From Rhodopseudomonas boonkerdii (GTDB lineage Bacteria; Pseudomonadota; Alphaproteobacteria; Rhizobiales; Xanthobacteraceae), in assembly GCF_021184025.1 (NCBI RefSeq), contig NZ_CP036537.1, forward strand, positions 5,022,001-5,086,000: a stretch of 64,000 bases of DNA, written 5' to 3'. Made by a program: the position numbers and the translations under genes. Positions 16,442 through 25,920 of the stretch are shown here, one piece after another (the first letter of the stretch is position 1; each line of letters starts with the position of its first letter). The notes below the pieces were generated by a model, which made no database searches, was not told the origin of the DNA, and saw nothing but the letters and a program-made list of their open reading frames with translations.

Positions 16442-16923
16442 CCTCATCCTGAGGAGCGCGCTCTTGCGCGCGTCTCGAAGGATGGCCCGGAGCTCCATCG
16501 GCTCATGGTTCGAGACGGCGCTGAAGAAGCGCCTCCTCACCATGAGGAGCGGAGTGAAGAAATCTCTGCCCCTCATCCTGAGGAGCCGCGCAGCGGCGTC
16601 TCGAAGGATCGCCAAGAGCTCCGTCGACTCATGGTTCGAGACGGCGCTGGAGAAGCGCCTCCTCACCATGAGGGGCGGAGTGAAGAAATCTCCGCCCCTC
16701 ATCCTGAGGAGCCGCGCAGCGGCGTCTCGAAGGATGGCCAAGAGCTCCGTCGACTCATGGCTCGAGACGGCGCTGGAGAAGCGCCTCCTCACCATGAGGG
16801 GCAAAGCGAAGAAATCTCTGCCCCTCATCCTGAGGAGCCGCGCAGCGGCATCTCGAAGGATGGACCGGAGCTCCATCGGCTCATGGTTCGAGACGGCGCT
16901 GAAGAAGCGCCTCCTCACCATGA
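16442..16923. repeat. Tandem array of four family-A repeat units (about 126 bp each)
   Basis: CCTCATCCTGAGGAG recurs at 16442, 16571, 16697 and 16823, giving spacings of 129, 126 and 126 bp. Each unit contains two palindromic parts, the second beginning TCATGG(T/C)TCGAGACGGCGC and ending CACCATGAGG. All spacings are multiples of three, so several frames on both strands stay open through the array; these are not genes. The last unit ends on the ATG of the DUF1036 gene. It is not a CRISPR array: units are long and have no unique spacers. Confidence 0.9.
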
Positions 16924-17906
16924 GGAGCGGAGTGCTGTGCCTCCTGTTTTTTCCTGCCTTCACCACATCGGCCCATGCCGACCTCAAGCTCTGCAATCGC
17001 ATGAGCTATGTCGTCGATGTCGCCATCGGCATCGATGACAAGAGCGCCACCGCCACCCGCGGCTGGTTTCGCATCGACCCCGCCCAGTGCAGGGTCGTCG
17101 CCCAGGGCACCATCAGCGCCGATCGCCTGCTGCTGCATGCCCGGGTGCTGCCGCTCTACGGCGCGGCGCCCGCGCAGAGTGGCAGCGACAATCTTTGCAT
17201 AGCATCCGACAACTTCGTCATCGCCGCCGCGCGCCAGTGCCGTGCCGGACAGACGCTTGCGCCTTTCACCACCATCCAGCCGTCGCAGACAGAAGACGGA
17301 ACCACGGTCGCTTATCTCGCCGAGGACAGCGAGTATGACGACGAGCAGGCCAAGCTGGCGGCGATCCAGCGCCTGCTGCTGATCGCCGGCTACGACACCT
17401 CGCCCATCGACGGCGTCGATGGTCCCAAGACACGAAGTGGCCTCGCTGCGTTCCTCAAGAGCCGCGGTCTCACCGACGACATCGTAAACGCGCCGAATTT
17501 CTTCGAAGCCATGGTTGCCGGCGTACAGGCGCCGTCCGCAAATGGGCTCACCTGGTGCAACGACACCTCCTACAAGGTGATGGCCTCGGTCGCGACCGAC
17601 GACGGCAGGAACGTGATCGCGCGCGGCTGGTATCGCATCGAGCCCGGCAAATGCCTGCGCCCCGATGTCACCGGACAGCCGAGGCAGATCCTTTCTTTTG
17701 CCGAAGCCGTCGATGACACCGGCCGTGCCATCCGCATCGCCGACAAGCCGCTGAACTGGGGCGGCTCGCGCACGCTGTGTACGCGCGAGAGCAAATTCGA
17801 GATCCGCGAACACATCGACTGCGCCGCCCGCGGCCTCACCGCCTCCGGCTATGCCACCGTCGACATGACCGGCGGCGGCAAGACGCTCAGATTTGCGATG
17901 CCGTAA
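16920..17906 (+). CDS. Secreted protein with two DUF1036 domains and a peptidoglycan-binding-like linker
   Basis: 328 residues from ATG 16920, or from GTG 16932. The product starts with a signal peptide (MRSGVLCLLFFPAFTTSAHA). A first DUF1036 domain (DLKLCNRMSYVVDVAIGIDD, GWFRIDPAQC) is followed by a PG_binding_1-like helical segment (LAAIQRLLLIAGYDTSPIDG). A second DUF1036 copy then follows (GLTWCNDTSYKVMASVATDD, GWYRIEPGKC). Function is unknown; a periplasmic or cell-wall location is inferred. The start codon lies within the last repeat unit, so the repeat appears to supply the translation start region. The frame is open back to 16401 only because of the repeat periodicity. Confidence 0.85.
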   Translation: MRSGVLCLLFFPAFTTSAHADLKLCNRMSYVVDVAIGIDDKSATATRGWFRIDPAQCRVVAQGTISADRLLLHARVLPLYGAAPAQSGSDNLCIASDNFVIAAARQCRAGQTLAPFTTIQPSQTEDGTTVAYLAEDSEYDDEQAKLAAIQRLLLIAGYDTSPIDGVDGPKTRSGLAAFLKSRGLTDDIVNAPNFFEAMVAGVQAPSANGLTWCNDTSYKVMASVATDDGRNVIARGWYRIEPGKCLRPDVTGQPRQILSFAEAVDDTGRAIRIADKPLNWGGSRTLCTRESKFEIREHIDCAARGLTASGYATVDMTGGGKTLRFAMP

Positions 17907-17913
17907 AATTTTC

Positions 17914-18041
17914 TTGTGTCCCGGACGCGATGCGGCTCGAAATGCCGCTTCGCAGAGCCGGGACCGCACCAAACGCCGGAGTTCGCGACGGTCCCGGCTC
18001 TGCGCAGCAGCGTGAAGAACGCTGCGGCGCGTCCGGACACA
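17914..18041. repeat. Intergenic inverted repeat, family B
   Basis: The element begins TGTGTCCCGGACGCG, contains GCAGAGCCGGGACCG and its complement CGGTCCCGGCTCTGCG, and ends CGCGTCCGGACACAG. A second copy with the same four blocks is at 23377-23503. It lies just after the DUF1036 gene and before the HAD gene. Confidence 0.85.
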
Positions 18042-18075
18042 GTTTCAATTCGATGCTTCTGAACGAGAATAACGA

Positions 18076-18774
18076 ATGACCAAATCGCCGCGCGCCTTCG
18101 ATCATATCGAGACCTGGGTCTTCGATCTCGACAACACGCTGTATCCGCATCACGTCAATCTGTGGCAGCAGGTCGATGGCCGTATCCGCGACTTCGTATC
18201 GAAGTTCCTGAACGTCCCGCCGGACGAAGCCTTCCGCATCCAGAAGGACTATTACAAGCGCTACGGCACCACGATGCGCGGCATGATGACCGAGCACAGG
18301 ATCAGCGCCGACGACTTCCTCAGCTATGTGCACGAGATCGACCATTCGCCGCTGGAGCCGAACCCGGCCATGGGCGCAGCGATCGCAAGGCTGCCCGGCC
18401 GCAAGCTGATCCTGACCAATGGCTCCGTCGCCCATGCCGGCGCCGTGCTGGCACGGCTCGGCTTCGCCGACCAGTTCGAGGCGATCTTCGACATCATCGC
18501 CGCCGAACTGGAGCCGAAGCCGGCGCAGCGCACCTATGACAAGTTCCTCCGCGACCACGGCGTCGATCCGACCAGGGCGGCGATGTTCGAGGATCTGTCG
18601 CGCAACCTCGTCGTCCCCCACAGCCTCGGTATGACCACCGTGCTGGTGGTGCCCGACGGCGCCAAGGAAGTCGTCCGCGAGGATTGGGAACTGGAAGGTC
18701 GGGAAGACAGCCATGTGGACCACGTCACGGATGACCTGACGGGGTTTCTGGTGAGGATGAACGGAGCGCGGTGA
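18076..18774 (+). CDS. HAD-superfamily pyrimidine 5'-nucleotidase-like hydrolase
   Basis: 232 residues. HAD motif I is WVFDLDNTLYP (nucleophile and acid aspartates), motif II LILTNGS, then a lysine region in ELEPKPAQRTYDKF and motif IV MFEDLSRNL. The helical cap insert (VDGRIRDFVSKFLNVPPDEA, RIQKDYYKRYGTTMRG) matches the SDT1/pyrimidine 5'-nucleotidase subgroup. Its likely role is dephosphorylation of UMP/CMP or a similar phosphate ester in the cytoplasm. It lies upstream of dapD on the same strand, separated by a family-C repeat. Confidence 0.88.
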   Translation: MTKSPRAFDHIETWVFDLDNTLYPHHVNLWQQVDGRIRDFVSKFLNVPPDEAFRIQKDYYKRYGTTMRGMMTEHRISADDFLSYVHEIDHSPLEPNPAMGAAIARLPGRKLILTNGSVAHAGAVLARLGFADQFEAIFDIIAAELEPKPAQRTYDKFLRDHGVDPTRAAMFEDLSRNLVVPHSLGMTTVLVVPDGAKEVVREDWELEGREDSHVDHVTDDLTGFLVRMNGAR

Positions 18775-18783
18775 GCTCCTTCC

Positions 18784-18901
18784 TGTCGTCACCCGGCTTG
18801 ACCGGGTGACCCAGTAAACACCGCCAGCAGTGCCGGACCGCCGCCGCATACTGGATCACCCGCTCCTGGCGCGCGGTTGCGCGCAAGGCGGGTGATGACA
18901 G
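18784..18901. repeat. Intergenic inverted repeat, family C
   Basis: TGTCGTCACCCGGCTTGACC and GGGTGACCCAGTA on one side match TACTGGATCACCCGC and GCGGGTGATGACAG on the other. Related elements are at 32691-32816 and 55572-55728. The element sits between the HAD gene and dapD. Confidence 0.85.
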
Positions 18902-19018
18902 GTAGAGTGACCGGCTCTCTTCTTGACCTCCCCCTCAAATCCCGACAAAGCTCCCGAAACACCCTGTGGACTCTCCGCAAATCCGCATATTCTCCGCTAT
19001 CTGCCCAAGGATCCCGCG

Positions 19019-19864
19019 ATGTCGCTGACCGCCCTCGAATCCACCATCAATGCCGCGTTCGATGCGCGCGACAATGTCAATGCCGCAACCAAGGGCGAAG
19101 TCCGCGATGCCGTCGATACCGCGCTCGACCTGCTCGACAAGGGCGAAGTCCGCGTCGCCAGCCGCGGCGATGACGGCAAGTGGACCGTCAATCAGTGGCT
19201 GAAGAAAGCGGTCCTGCTGTCGTTCCGCCTCAACGACATGACCACCATTTCCGGCGGCCCCGGCGGTGCGCCGTGGTGGGACAAGGTGCCGTCGAAGTTC
19301 GAAGGCTGGGGCGACAACCGTTTCCGCGACGCCGGCTTCCGTGCCGTGCCGGGCGCCATCGTCCGCAAGTCGGCCTTCATCGCCAAGAACGTCGTGCTGA
19401 TGCCGTCCTTCGTCAATCTCGGCGCTTACGTCGATGAGAGTTCCATGGTTGACACCTGGGCCACCGTCGGCTCCTGCGCCCAGATCGGCAAGCGCGTGCA
19501 CATCTCCGGCGGCGTCGGCATCGGCGGCGTGCTGGAGCCGCTGCAGGCCGGCCCTGTCATCATCGAAGACGACTGCTTCATCGGCGCCCGCTCGGAAGTC
19601 GCCGAAGGCGTGATCGTCCGCAAGGGCGCCGTGCTGGCCATGGGCGTCTTCCTCGGCGCCTCGACCAAGATCGTCGATCGCGCCACCGGCGAAGTGTTCG
19701 TCGGCGAAGTGCCGGAATATGCCGTGCTGGTCCCGGGCAACCTGCCGGGCAAGCCAATGCAGAATGGCGAGATCGGCCCCTCCACCGCCTGCGCCGTGAT
19801 CGTCAAGCGCGTCGACGAACGCACCCGCTCCAAGACCAGCATCAACGAGTTGCTGCGGGACTGA
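19019..19864 (+). CDS. dapD: 2,3,4,5-tetrahydropyridine-2,6-dicarboxylate N-succinyltransferase
   Basis: 281 residues from ATG 19019 ([20 protein letters not shown]), the usual length. After a helical N-terminal domain come left-handed beta-helix hexapeptide repeats: [20 protein letters not shown], then [20 protein letters not shown] and [18 protein letters not shown]. It succinylates tetrahydrodipicolinate using succinyl-CoA in the DAP/lysine pathway that also feeds peptidoglycan. dapE follows 4 bp after the stop, so the two consecutive pathway genes form an operon. The frame upstream of 19019 is not needed. Confidence 0.97.
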   Translation: MSLTALESTINAAFDARDNVNAATKGEVRDAVDTALDLLDKGEVRVASRGDDGKWTVNQWLKKAVLLSFRLNDMTTISGGPGGAPWWDKVPSKFEGWGDNRFRDAGFRAVPGAIVRKSAFIAKNVVLMPSFVNLGAYVDESSMVDTWATVGSCAQIGKRVHISGGVGIGGVLEPLQAGPVIIEDDCFIGARSEVAEGVIVRKGAVLAMGVFLGASTKIVDRATGEVFVGEVPEYAVLVPGNLPGKPMQNGEIGPSTACAVIVKRVDERTRSKTSINELLRD

Positions 19865-19868
19865 GCCC

Positions 19869-21023
19869 GTGACCGACGTCGTCGCCATCGCCCAGGACCT
19901 GATCCGCTGCCCGTCGGTGACCCCGACGGATGCAGGCGCGCTCGGTGTGCTCGAACGCCTGCTGGGTGCCGCGGATTTCACTGTCCATCGCGTGACGTTC
20001 AGCGAGGACGGCACGGCCGACGTCGAGAACCTTTATGCGCGCATCGGCACAGGAGCTCCGCATCTCTGTTTCGCCGGCCACACCGACGTGGTGCCGCCCG
20101 GCGATGAAGCCGCATGGTCGCACGGCGCCTTTGCCGGCGAGGTGAAGGACGGGCGGCTCTATGGCCGCGGCGCTGTCGATATGAAGGGCGGCATCGCCGC
20201 CGCCGTCGCCGCGACGCTGGATTATCTCGCGGCCAATGGCGGCCAGCCCAAAGGCTCGATCTCCTTCCTCATCACCGGTGACGAAGAAGGCGTTGCCGTC
20301 AACGGCACCATCAAACTGCTGCAATGGGCGACCGAGCGCGGCGAAAAGTTCGACCACTGCATCGTCGGCGAGCCCTCGAATGTCGAGGCGATGGGCGACA
20401 CCATCAAGATCGGCCGCCGCGGCTCGCAGTCGGGCACGCTGATGGTCGACGGCGTGCAGGGCCATGTCGCCTATCCGCATCGCGCCTCCAATCCGGTGCC
20501 GGACATCGCCGCGCTGATCGTGGCGCTGAGCAATGATCCCTTGGACAACGGCAACGCCCGGTTCCAGCCGTCCAATCTCGAATTCACCTCGGTGGATGTC
20601 GGCAACAAGGCGACCAACGTCATCCCGGCGCAGGCGACGGCGAAGTTCAACATCCGCTTCAACGATCATCACACGCAGGAGAGCCTGCGCGCCCTGGTCG
20701 ACGCCCGCGTCGCAGCGGCTGCCGGCAATCGCATCAAGGCGCATGTGGTGTGGGAGCCGAGCAATTCGGATAGCTTCGTCACGCAGCCCGGCACATTCAC
20801 CGATACGGTGGTCGCCGCCATCAAGGAGATCACCGGCCGCACGCCCGATCTCAACACCGGCGGCGGCACGTCCGATGCGCGCTTCATCAAGAATTACTGT
20901 CCGGTGATCGAGTTCGGTCTGGTCGGCCAGACCATGCACCAGATCGACGAGCACACGAAGGTCGCCGATCTCGAGCAACTGACGCAGATCTATCGCCGTG
21001 TGCTGGATCGGTATTTCGCATGA
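19869..21023 (+). CDS. dapE: Succinyl-diaminopimelate desuccinylase
   Basis: 384 residues from GTG 19869. It is an M20 metallopeptidase with [12 protein letters not shown] (metal-binding His and the catalytic-site Asp), [19 protein letters not shown] (catalytic and metal Glu), and a C-terminal metal-binding His in [12 protein letters not shown]. The GGGTSDARF signature is typical of DapE. It hydrolyses N-succinyl-LL-DAP with two zinc ions. It lies 4 bp after dapD, and the next gene starts 12 bp after its stop, so a three-gene operon is likely. Confidence 0.97.
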   Translation: MTDVVAIAQDLIRCPSVTPTDAGALGVLERLLGAADFTVHRVTFSEDGTADVENLYARIGTGAPHLCFAGHTDVVPPGDEAAWSHGAFAGEVKDGRLYGRGAVDMKGGIAAAVAATLDYLAANGGQPKGSISFLITGDEEGVAVNGTIKLLQWATERGEKFDHCIVGEPSNVEAMGDTIKIGRRGSQSGTLMVDGVQGHVAYPHRASNPVPDIAALIVALSNDPLDNGNARFQPSNLEFTSVDVGNKATNVIPAQATAKFNIRFNDHHTQESLRALVDARVAAAAGNRIKAHVVWEPSNSDSFVTQPGTFTDTVVAAIKEITGRTPDLNTGGGTSDARFIKNYCPVIEFGLVGQTMHQIDEHTKVADLEQLTQIYRRVLDRYFA

Positions 21024-21035
21024 GCGGATATTCTC

Positions 21036-21596
21036 ATGAGTGATGGCATTCTGGTGCTCACCGCCCTCGACAGCGAACTGGATGTCGAACGTGCGCCAAA
21101 AGGGTTTCGCGTCGTCTTCACCGGCGTCGGCAAGATCAACACCACCATCGCGACGCTTGCCGCGATCGTCGCCGAAAAGCCGGAGCTGATCGTCAATTAC
21201 GGCACCGCCGGCAAGCTCAATACGAGCCTCAACGGTCTCGTCGAGATCAGCGACGTGATCCAGCGCGACATGAATGCCGAGCCTCTGGCGCCGCGCGGCC
21301 GCACGCCCTATTCGCCGGAGCTCGACCGCCTGTCGTCGGGCCGCGCCGGCTTCATCTGCGGCACCGGCGACAGTTTCGTCACCGCCACCGATCCGTGGCT
21401 GATCGCGAACAAGGTCGACGTGGTCGACATGGAGCTGTTCGCCATCGCGCAGGTGGCGCTGCGTCACGACATTCCCTGGCGCGCGTTCAAGTTCATCACC
21501 GATGACGCGAATGATTTCGCCCACGAGCACTGGACGGCCAATGTCGCGAACGGACAGGATCTGTTCTGGGATGCGATGAAGGGTGTCATCGCGTAG
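21036..21596 (+). CDS. Phosphorylase-superfamily nucleosidase (MTA/SAH nucleosidase-like)
   Basis: 186 residues, shorter than the usual 230 or so of MtnN. It keeps the core: FTGVGKINTTIATLAAIV, LIVNYGTAGKL, GTGDSFV, VVDMELFAIAQV (purine/ribose-binding Met-Glu) and KFITDDAND (catalytic Asp). Likely activity is hydrolysis of a purine nucleoside such as 5'-methylthioadenosine; the exact substrate is uncertain. It follows dapE by 12 bp. Its TAG stop is the first bases of the inverted repeat at 21593-21680. Confidence 0.82.
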   Translation: MSDGILVLTALDSELDVERAPKGFRVVFTGVGKINTTIATLAAIVAEKPELIVNYGTAGKLNTSLNGLVEISDVIQRDMNAEPLAPRGRTPYSPELDRLSSGRAGFICGTGDSFVTATDPWLIANKVDVVDMELFAIAQVALRHDIPWRAFKFITDDANDFAHEHWTANVANGQDLFWDAMKGVIA

Positions 21597-21680
21597 GGCG
21601 GATTAGCCGAAGGCGTAATCCGCCGGCCGAGCGCATGAGGCGAAGACCGCGGCGGATTACGCTTCGCTAATCCGCCCTAC
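21593..21680. repeat. Inverted repeat (family D) between convergent genes
   Basis: GTAGGGCGGATTAGC at the left is mirrored by GCTAATCCGCCCTAC at the right, with inner GTAATCCGCC / GGCGGATTAC blocks. TAG at 21594-21596 is the stop of the nucleosidase gene, and the complementary TAG at 21677-21679 is the stop of truA. The hairpin could terminate transcription from both sides. Confidence 0.88.
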
Positions 21681-22420
21681 GGATAATCCACCTTCGCCAG
21701 ATACAGCCCGTCCGGCGGCGCGACGATGCCGCAGGCGACGCGGTCTTTGGCGGCGAGCGCCGCGCTCATGTCATCCGGCGTCCAGCGGCCGTGCCCGACC
21801 CATACCAGCGAGCCCACCATCGAGCGCACCTGGCTGTGCAGGAACGAACGCGCCGAGGTGCGGATCGTCACCGCCTCGCCATCCGCATCCACATCAAGCT
21901 GATCCAGCGTGCGGATCGGCGACTTCGCCTGGCATTCGGTGTCGCGAAACGTGGTGAAGTCGTGCCGGCCGAGCAGCCGCTTGGCGCCCTCGCGCATGGC
22001 GGCGATATCGAGCGGCTTCGGCACCCGCCAGACATGGCCCATATCCACGGCGAGGTTCGCCCGGCGATTGGAGATGCGATAGATATAGTGCCGCTTCACG
22101 GCCGAAAACCGCGCCTCGAAATCATCGGCCACCACATCGGCCGAGAGCACCGCCACCGGATGCGGCCGCAGATGCGCATTCATGCCGTCGCGAAAGCGGC
22201 CGGGCACCAGGATCTTCGGCACATCGCAATGCGCCACCTGTCCGAGCGCGTGCACGCCGGCATCGGTGCGGCCGGCGCCATGGACACGGATTGGCTCGCC
22301 GCAGATCGCTTCGGCGGCGCGCTCCAGCGCGCCCTGCACGGTCAGCGTGGCATTGTCCTGCACCTGCCAGCCGGAGAATGGCATGCCGTCATATTCGATG
22401 AGCATCTTGTAGCGCGGCAT
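21677..22420 (-). CDS. truA: tRNA pseudouridine(38-40) synthase
   Basis: 247 residues, normal for TruA. It starts [20 protein letters not shown] and contains the catalytic aspartate in [20 protein letters not shown]. Further TruA motifs are [21 protein letters not shown] and [17 protein letters not shown]. It converts uridines 38-40 of the tRNA anticodon arm to pseudouridine. ATG 22420 overlaps the last base of fmt, so both are co-transcribed. Its stop codon is part of the inverted repeat. Confidence 0.97.
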   Translation of the reverse strand: MPRYKMLIEYDGMPFSGWQVQDNATLTVQGALERAAEAICGEPIRVHGAGRTDAGVHALGQVAHCDVPKILVPGRFRDGMNAHLRPHPVAVLSADVVADDFEARFSAVKRHYIYRISNRRANLAVDMGHVWRVPKPLDIAAMREGAKRLLGRHDFTTFRDTECQAKSPIRTLDQLDVDADGEAVTIRTSARSFLHSQVRSMVGSLVWVGHGRWTPDDMSAALAAKDRVACGIVAPPDGLYLAKVDYP

Positions 22421-23352
22421 CAGCTCACCCGCATGGGCGGCTTCAATGCCGTGCCGCGGAGAAATTCATCGGGCTTCATGGCCTGCTTGCCGGCGCGCTG
22501 CAGTTCAAGAATGCGGATGGCGCCGTCGCCACAGGCAACCGTGAGATGGTCATCAAGTAATTCGCCCGGCGCCCCCGATCCTTTCGCCAGCTCACAGCGC
22601 AATATCTTCAGCCGGATGGCTTCGCCGTCGACATCCGCCTCGCACCACGCGCCGGGAAATGGCGACAGGCCGTGGATATGCCGGAGCACGGCGCGCGCCG
22701 GCTTGGTCCAGTCGATCTTCGCCTCGGCCTTGTCGATCTTGGCCGCATATTCGACGCCGTTCTCGCTCTGCTTCACGAACTGCAGCCCACCGCGATCGAG
22801 CGCACCTATGGCGCGTACCATCAGGTCGGCGCCGAGCGGCGCCAGCGCGTCATGCAGATCCTGCCCCGTCATCGCGTCGGTGATATCAAGGCGCTCGGCC
22901 ATGGCGATGTCGCCGGTGTCGAGGCCGGCATCCATCTTCATTACCATGACGCCGCTCTCGGCATCGCCGGACATGATGGCGCGCTGGATCGGCGCGGCGC
23001 CGCGCCAGCGCGGCAGCAGCGAGCCGTGCAGGTTGAAGCAGCCGAGCGGCACGGCATCGAGAATGTTCTGCGGCAGGATCATGCCATAGGCGACGACCAC
23101 GGCGGCGTCCGCCTCGAAGGCGCGGAACTGGGTTTCGGCATCGACGGTGCGCAGCGTCTTCGGCGTCAGAACGGGAATGCCGAGCCGTTCCGCCTCGCGC
23201 GCCACGGGTGTCGGTTGCAGCTTCATGCCGCGCCCGGCGGGTTTCGCCTCGCGCGTATAGACGGCGACGATCTCATGACCGTGCGCCACGAGTTCGAGCA
23301 GCGTCGGCACGGCAAAATCCGGCGTGCCCATGAAAATCAGACGAAGCGGCAT
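22420..23352 (-). CDS. fmt: Methionyl-tRNA formyltransferase
   Basis: 310 residues. [20 protein letters not shown] begins the formyltransferase domain. The catalytic signature is [20 protein letters not shown] (Asn and His), with the following [11 protein letters not shown]. The C-terminal tRNA-binding domain holds [12 protein letters not shown]. It formylates Met-tRNA(fMet) for initiation. It overlaps truA by one base. def lies upstream on the same strand but is separated by a family-B repeat, so expression may be partly uncoupled. Confidence 0.97.
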   Translation of the reverse strand: MPLRLIFMGTPDFAVPTLLELVAHGHEIVAVYTREAKPAGRGMKLQPTPVAREAERLGIPVLTPKTLRTVDAETQFRAFEADAAVVVAYGMILPQNILDAVPLGCFNLHGSLLPRWRGAAPIQRAIMSGDAESGVMVMKMDAGLDTGDIAMAERLDITDAMTGQDLHDALAPLGADLMVRAIGALDRGGLQFVKQSENGVEYAAKIDKAEAKIDWTKPARAVLRHIHGLSPFPGAWCEADVDGEAIRLKILRCELAKGSGAPGELLDDHLTVACGDGAIRILELQRAGKQAMKPDEFLRGTALKPPMRVS

Positions 23353-23376
23353 GTGGTGGCTCGATCCGGTTAGTGA

Positions 23377-23503
23377 CTGTGTCCCGGACGCGCCGCAGCG
23401 TGCAACGCTGCTGCGCAGAGCCGGGACCGTATCAAGCGACGGCGTTCGTGGCGGCCCCGGCTCTGCGGAGCGGCATAAAGATGCCGCACCGCGTCCGGGA
23501 CAC
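23377..23503. repeat. Intergenic inverted repeat, family B (second copy)
   Basis: It has the same blocks as at 17914-18041 (TGTGTCCCGGACGCG, GCAGAGCCGGGACCG, CCCCGGCTCTGCGGAG, CGCGTCCGGGACAC). It lies between def and fmt, two genes otherwise on one transcription path. Confidence 0.85.
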
Positions 23504-23512
23504 GAAAGAGCG

Positions 23513-24031
23513 TCAGCCCACGCGCTTGGCGATCTTCGTGAATTTCTTCATCACGCGATCACGCTTGAGCTTGGAAAGATAATCGACGAACAGCACGCCA
23601 TTGAGATGGTCGATCTCGTGCTGGATGCAGGTGGCGAACAAGCCGCTCGCGTCCTCCTCCACCGTCTTGCCGTCGAGATCGAGATAGCGGATGCGCACCG
23701 TCTCCGGGCGTTCCACCTCTTCGTAATATTCCGGGATCGACAGGCAGCCCTCCTCATAAACCGAGAGCTGTTCCGACGCCGAGATGATTTCCGGATTGAT
23801 GAAGACGCGCGGCTTCGGGCCGCCCTCGTCTTCTTTCTTGGCCAGATCCATGGTGATCAGGCGGAGCGGAACCGCGATCTGGATCGCCGCCAGCCCGATA
23901 CCGGGCGCGTCATACATGGTCTCGAACATGTCATCGGCGAGCTTGCGCACCTCCGACGTCACCTTCTCGACAGGTTTGGAGATCAGCCGCAACTGTTTGT
24001 CGGGCAGGATGATGATTTCACGAATGGCCAT
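23513..24031 (-). CDS. def: Peptide deformylase
   Basis: 172 residues from ATG 24031 ([20 protein letters not shown]). The three deformylase motifs are intact: [18 protein letters not shown] (metal-ligand Cys) and [17 protein letters not shown] (two metal His and catalytic Glu). It removes the N-terminal formyl group from nascent proteins. It is encoded upstream of fmt and truA. The open frame extends 12 codons upstream but the chosen start fits the family. Confidence 0.97.
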   Translation of the reverse strand: MAIREIIILPDKQLRLISKPVEKVTSEVRKLADDMFETMYDAPGIGLAAIQIAVPLRLITMDLAKKEDEGGPKPRVFINPEIISASEQLSVYEEGCLSIPEYYEEVERPETVRIRYLDLDGKTVEEDASGLFATCIQHEIDHLNGVLFVDYLSKLKRDRVMKKFTKIAKRVG

Positions 24032-24277
24032 GGCGGGCGATTTAATCTGCGCGTGTTGCGCGGTCAATGCGGAGAGCCGGCATTAACGGAGCGATAACCA
24101 TGTTGGTGAGGGAGATATTAACCATGCGGCGCAACGCTTTGTTAACCACAGACGTTTACTTTTTGTTCACGATCGAACATCCCGCGAAAAGCGCAGCCAC
24201 GCGCCGTTCACCTCTCCCCCCGGGGAGAGATGAAGCAAGCCTCGTCTGCGATTCGATCTCTTAAGGCCATCGTTCCC

Positions 24278-25639
24278 ATGACTACAGCGCCCGATACGCC
24301 CGACGCCGTCTTGCAGCCCCGCGCCTCCTGGCGCGAGAGCATGGCGGTCTATCTGCAGCCGCGCGTGCTGATCGTGCTGATGCTCGGCCTCTCCTCCGGC
24401 CTCCCACTCGCGCTGTCCGGGTCCACGCTGCTGGTCTGGATGCGCGAAAGCGGCGTCGATCTCGGCACCATCGGCCTGTTCGCGCTGGTTGGCACGCCCT
24501 ACACGCTGAAATTCCTTTGGGCGCCGCTGATCGACGCGCTGCATGTGCCGCTCTTCACCCGCGCCTTCGGCCGCCGCCGCGGCTGGCTGGTGTTCTCGCA
24601 GTTGCTGCTCATCGCCGCGATCCTGCTGCTCGCGCTCACCGATCCTGCCAGGTCTCCTCTGTTCGTCGCGCTCGGCGCGCTGCTGGTCGCCACCATGTCC
24701 TCAACCCAGGACATCGTCGTCGATGCCTTCCGCGTCGAGAGCCTGCCTGAAAGCGAGCAGGCCGCGGGCATGGCCTCCTATGTCGCCGCCTACCGGATCG
24801 GCATGCTGATCTCGACCGCCGGCATCCTGTTTCTGGTCAGTGCCTTCGAGGCCACCGGCATCGCCCGCTCCTCCGCCTGGATGTGGGGCTATGTGGCGAT
24901 GGCCGCCTTGGTGCTGATCGGCACGGTGACCGCGCTCCTCGCCACGGAGCCCGAGCAATCCGTGCAGGCCGAAGCCGCCACGCGCAGCGAGAGTGCGTTC
25001 CAGCGCGTGCTGCGCGCCGCCATCGGCGCTTTCTCGGAATTCCTGTCGCGGAAAGATGCCTGGGCGGCACTGGCCTTCGTGGTGCTGTTCAAATTCACCG
25101 ACGCCTTCTCCGGCACGATGACCGCGCCCTTCGTCATCGATATCGGCTTCACCCGCAATGATTACGCAGCGATCGTGAAAGGCGTCGGCCTCGCCGCCAC
25201 GCTGATCGGCGGCTTTGCCGGCGGCTTCGTCGCCCGGCGCTATTCGCTGGAGGCGAGCCTGTGGATCGGCGCGGTGCTGCAGGCGGTGTCCAACCTCGCT
25301 TTCGCGTGGCTCGCGCTGGTCGGCGTCAATCAATGGGCGCTGGCGCTGGCGATCTCGGTCGAGAATTTCACGAGTGCCATCGGCACGGTGATCTTCGTCG
25401 CCTATCTTTCCGCGCTCTGCAAGAATCCGCTGCACACCGCCACGCAATATGCGCTGCTGACAGCGCTTGCCGCGGTTGGGCGAACCTATCTCTCGGCTGG
25501 CGCAGGCTACGTCGCGCAGGCGACAGGCTGGCCGTTGTTCTTCGTGATCAGCGTATTGGTGGCGGTGCCGAGCCTGGTGCTACTGCTCTGGCTGCAGCGG
25601 CGCGGGCATTTTGCGGCGCTGGGTCCGGTACGGGTGTAG
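24278..25639 (+). CDS. AmpG-like MFS permease
   Basis: 453 residues from ATG 24278, with twelve predicted helices. LGLSSGLPLALSGSTLLVWM and LKFLWAPLIDALHVPLF are typical of the AmpG family of muropeptide permeases, as are RRRGWLVFSQLLLIAAILLL and MSSTQDIVVDAFRVE. These import GlcNAc-anhydroMurNAc peptides for wall recycling and are linked to AmpC induction in many Gram-negatives. No ampC, ampD or other recycling gene lies nearby, so the role is inferred from family only. The hairpin of C and G runs around 24212-24230 belongs to another repeat type. Confidence 0.88.
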   Translation: MTTAPDTPDAVLQPRASWRESMAVYLQPRVLIVLMLGLSSGLPLALSGSTLLVWMRESGVDLGTIGLFALVGTPYTLKFLWAPLIDALHVPLFTRAFGRRRGWLVFSQLLLIAAILLLALTDPARSPLFVALGALLVATMSSTQDIVVDAFRVESLPESEQAAGMASYVAAYRIGMLISTAGILFLVSAFEATGIARSSAWMWGYVAMAALVLIGTVTALLATEPEQSVQAEAATRSESAFQRVLRAAIGAFSEFLSRKDAWAALAFVVLFKFTDAFSGTMTAPFVIDIGFTRNDYAAIVKGVGLAATLIGGFAGGFVARRYSLEASLWIGAVLQAVSNLAFAWLALVGVNQWALALAISVENFTSAIGTVIFVAYLSALCKNPLHTATQYALLTALAAVGRTYLSAGAGYVAQATGWPLFFVISVLVAVPSLVLLLWLQRRGHFAALGPVRV

Positions 25640-25738
25640 CTACGACCCTGTCGTCACACACTTGACCGTCGTGTCCCCTCCCCGCAACAGTGGTCTATCG
25701 CGTATTGCTGAGTGCGGATGGGGAGAGTGCTTGGCCTG

Positions 25739-25851
25739 CATGGTTCGAGACGCCCGCTTCGCGGGCTCCTCACCATGAGGGTCTTCTATCGCACCATACT
25801 CTTCCCTCATCCTGAGGAGCGGCCTTGTTAGGCCGCGTCTCGAAGGATGGC
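25739..25851. repeat. Family-A palindromic repeats (two units)
   Basis: CATGGTTCGAGACGCCCGC to CACCATGAGG (25739-25780) is followed by CCTCATCCTGAGGAGC to GTCTCGAAGGATGG (to about 25851), the same elements as at 14209-14385 and 16442-16923. They lie between two convergent genes. Confidence 0.85.
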
Positions 25852-25920
25852 CACAGGCTGCTTGCGACCATCATGTGCGATCGCCCTCTCCCACAAGAGC
25901 GAGAGAGGGGAAGAAGCGCC

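Noticed and set aside
16401..16919. Upstream extension of the DUF1036 frame over the repeat array, and the parallel open frames there on both strands
   Set aside because: They remain open only because repeat periods are multiples of three. The peptide is a translated palindrome and would bury the signal peptide.
16442..16923. Possible CRISPR array
   Set aside because: Units are about 126 bp, contiguous and without unique spacers, and the same elements occur singly elsewhere. There are no cas genes.
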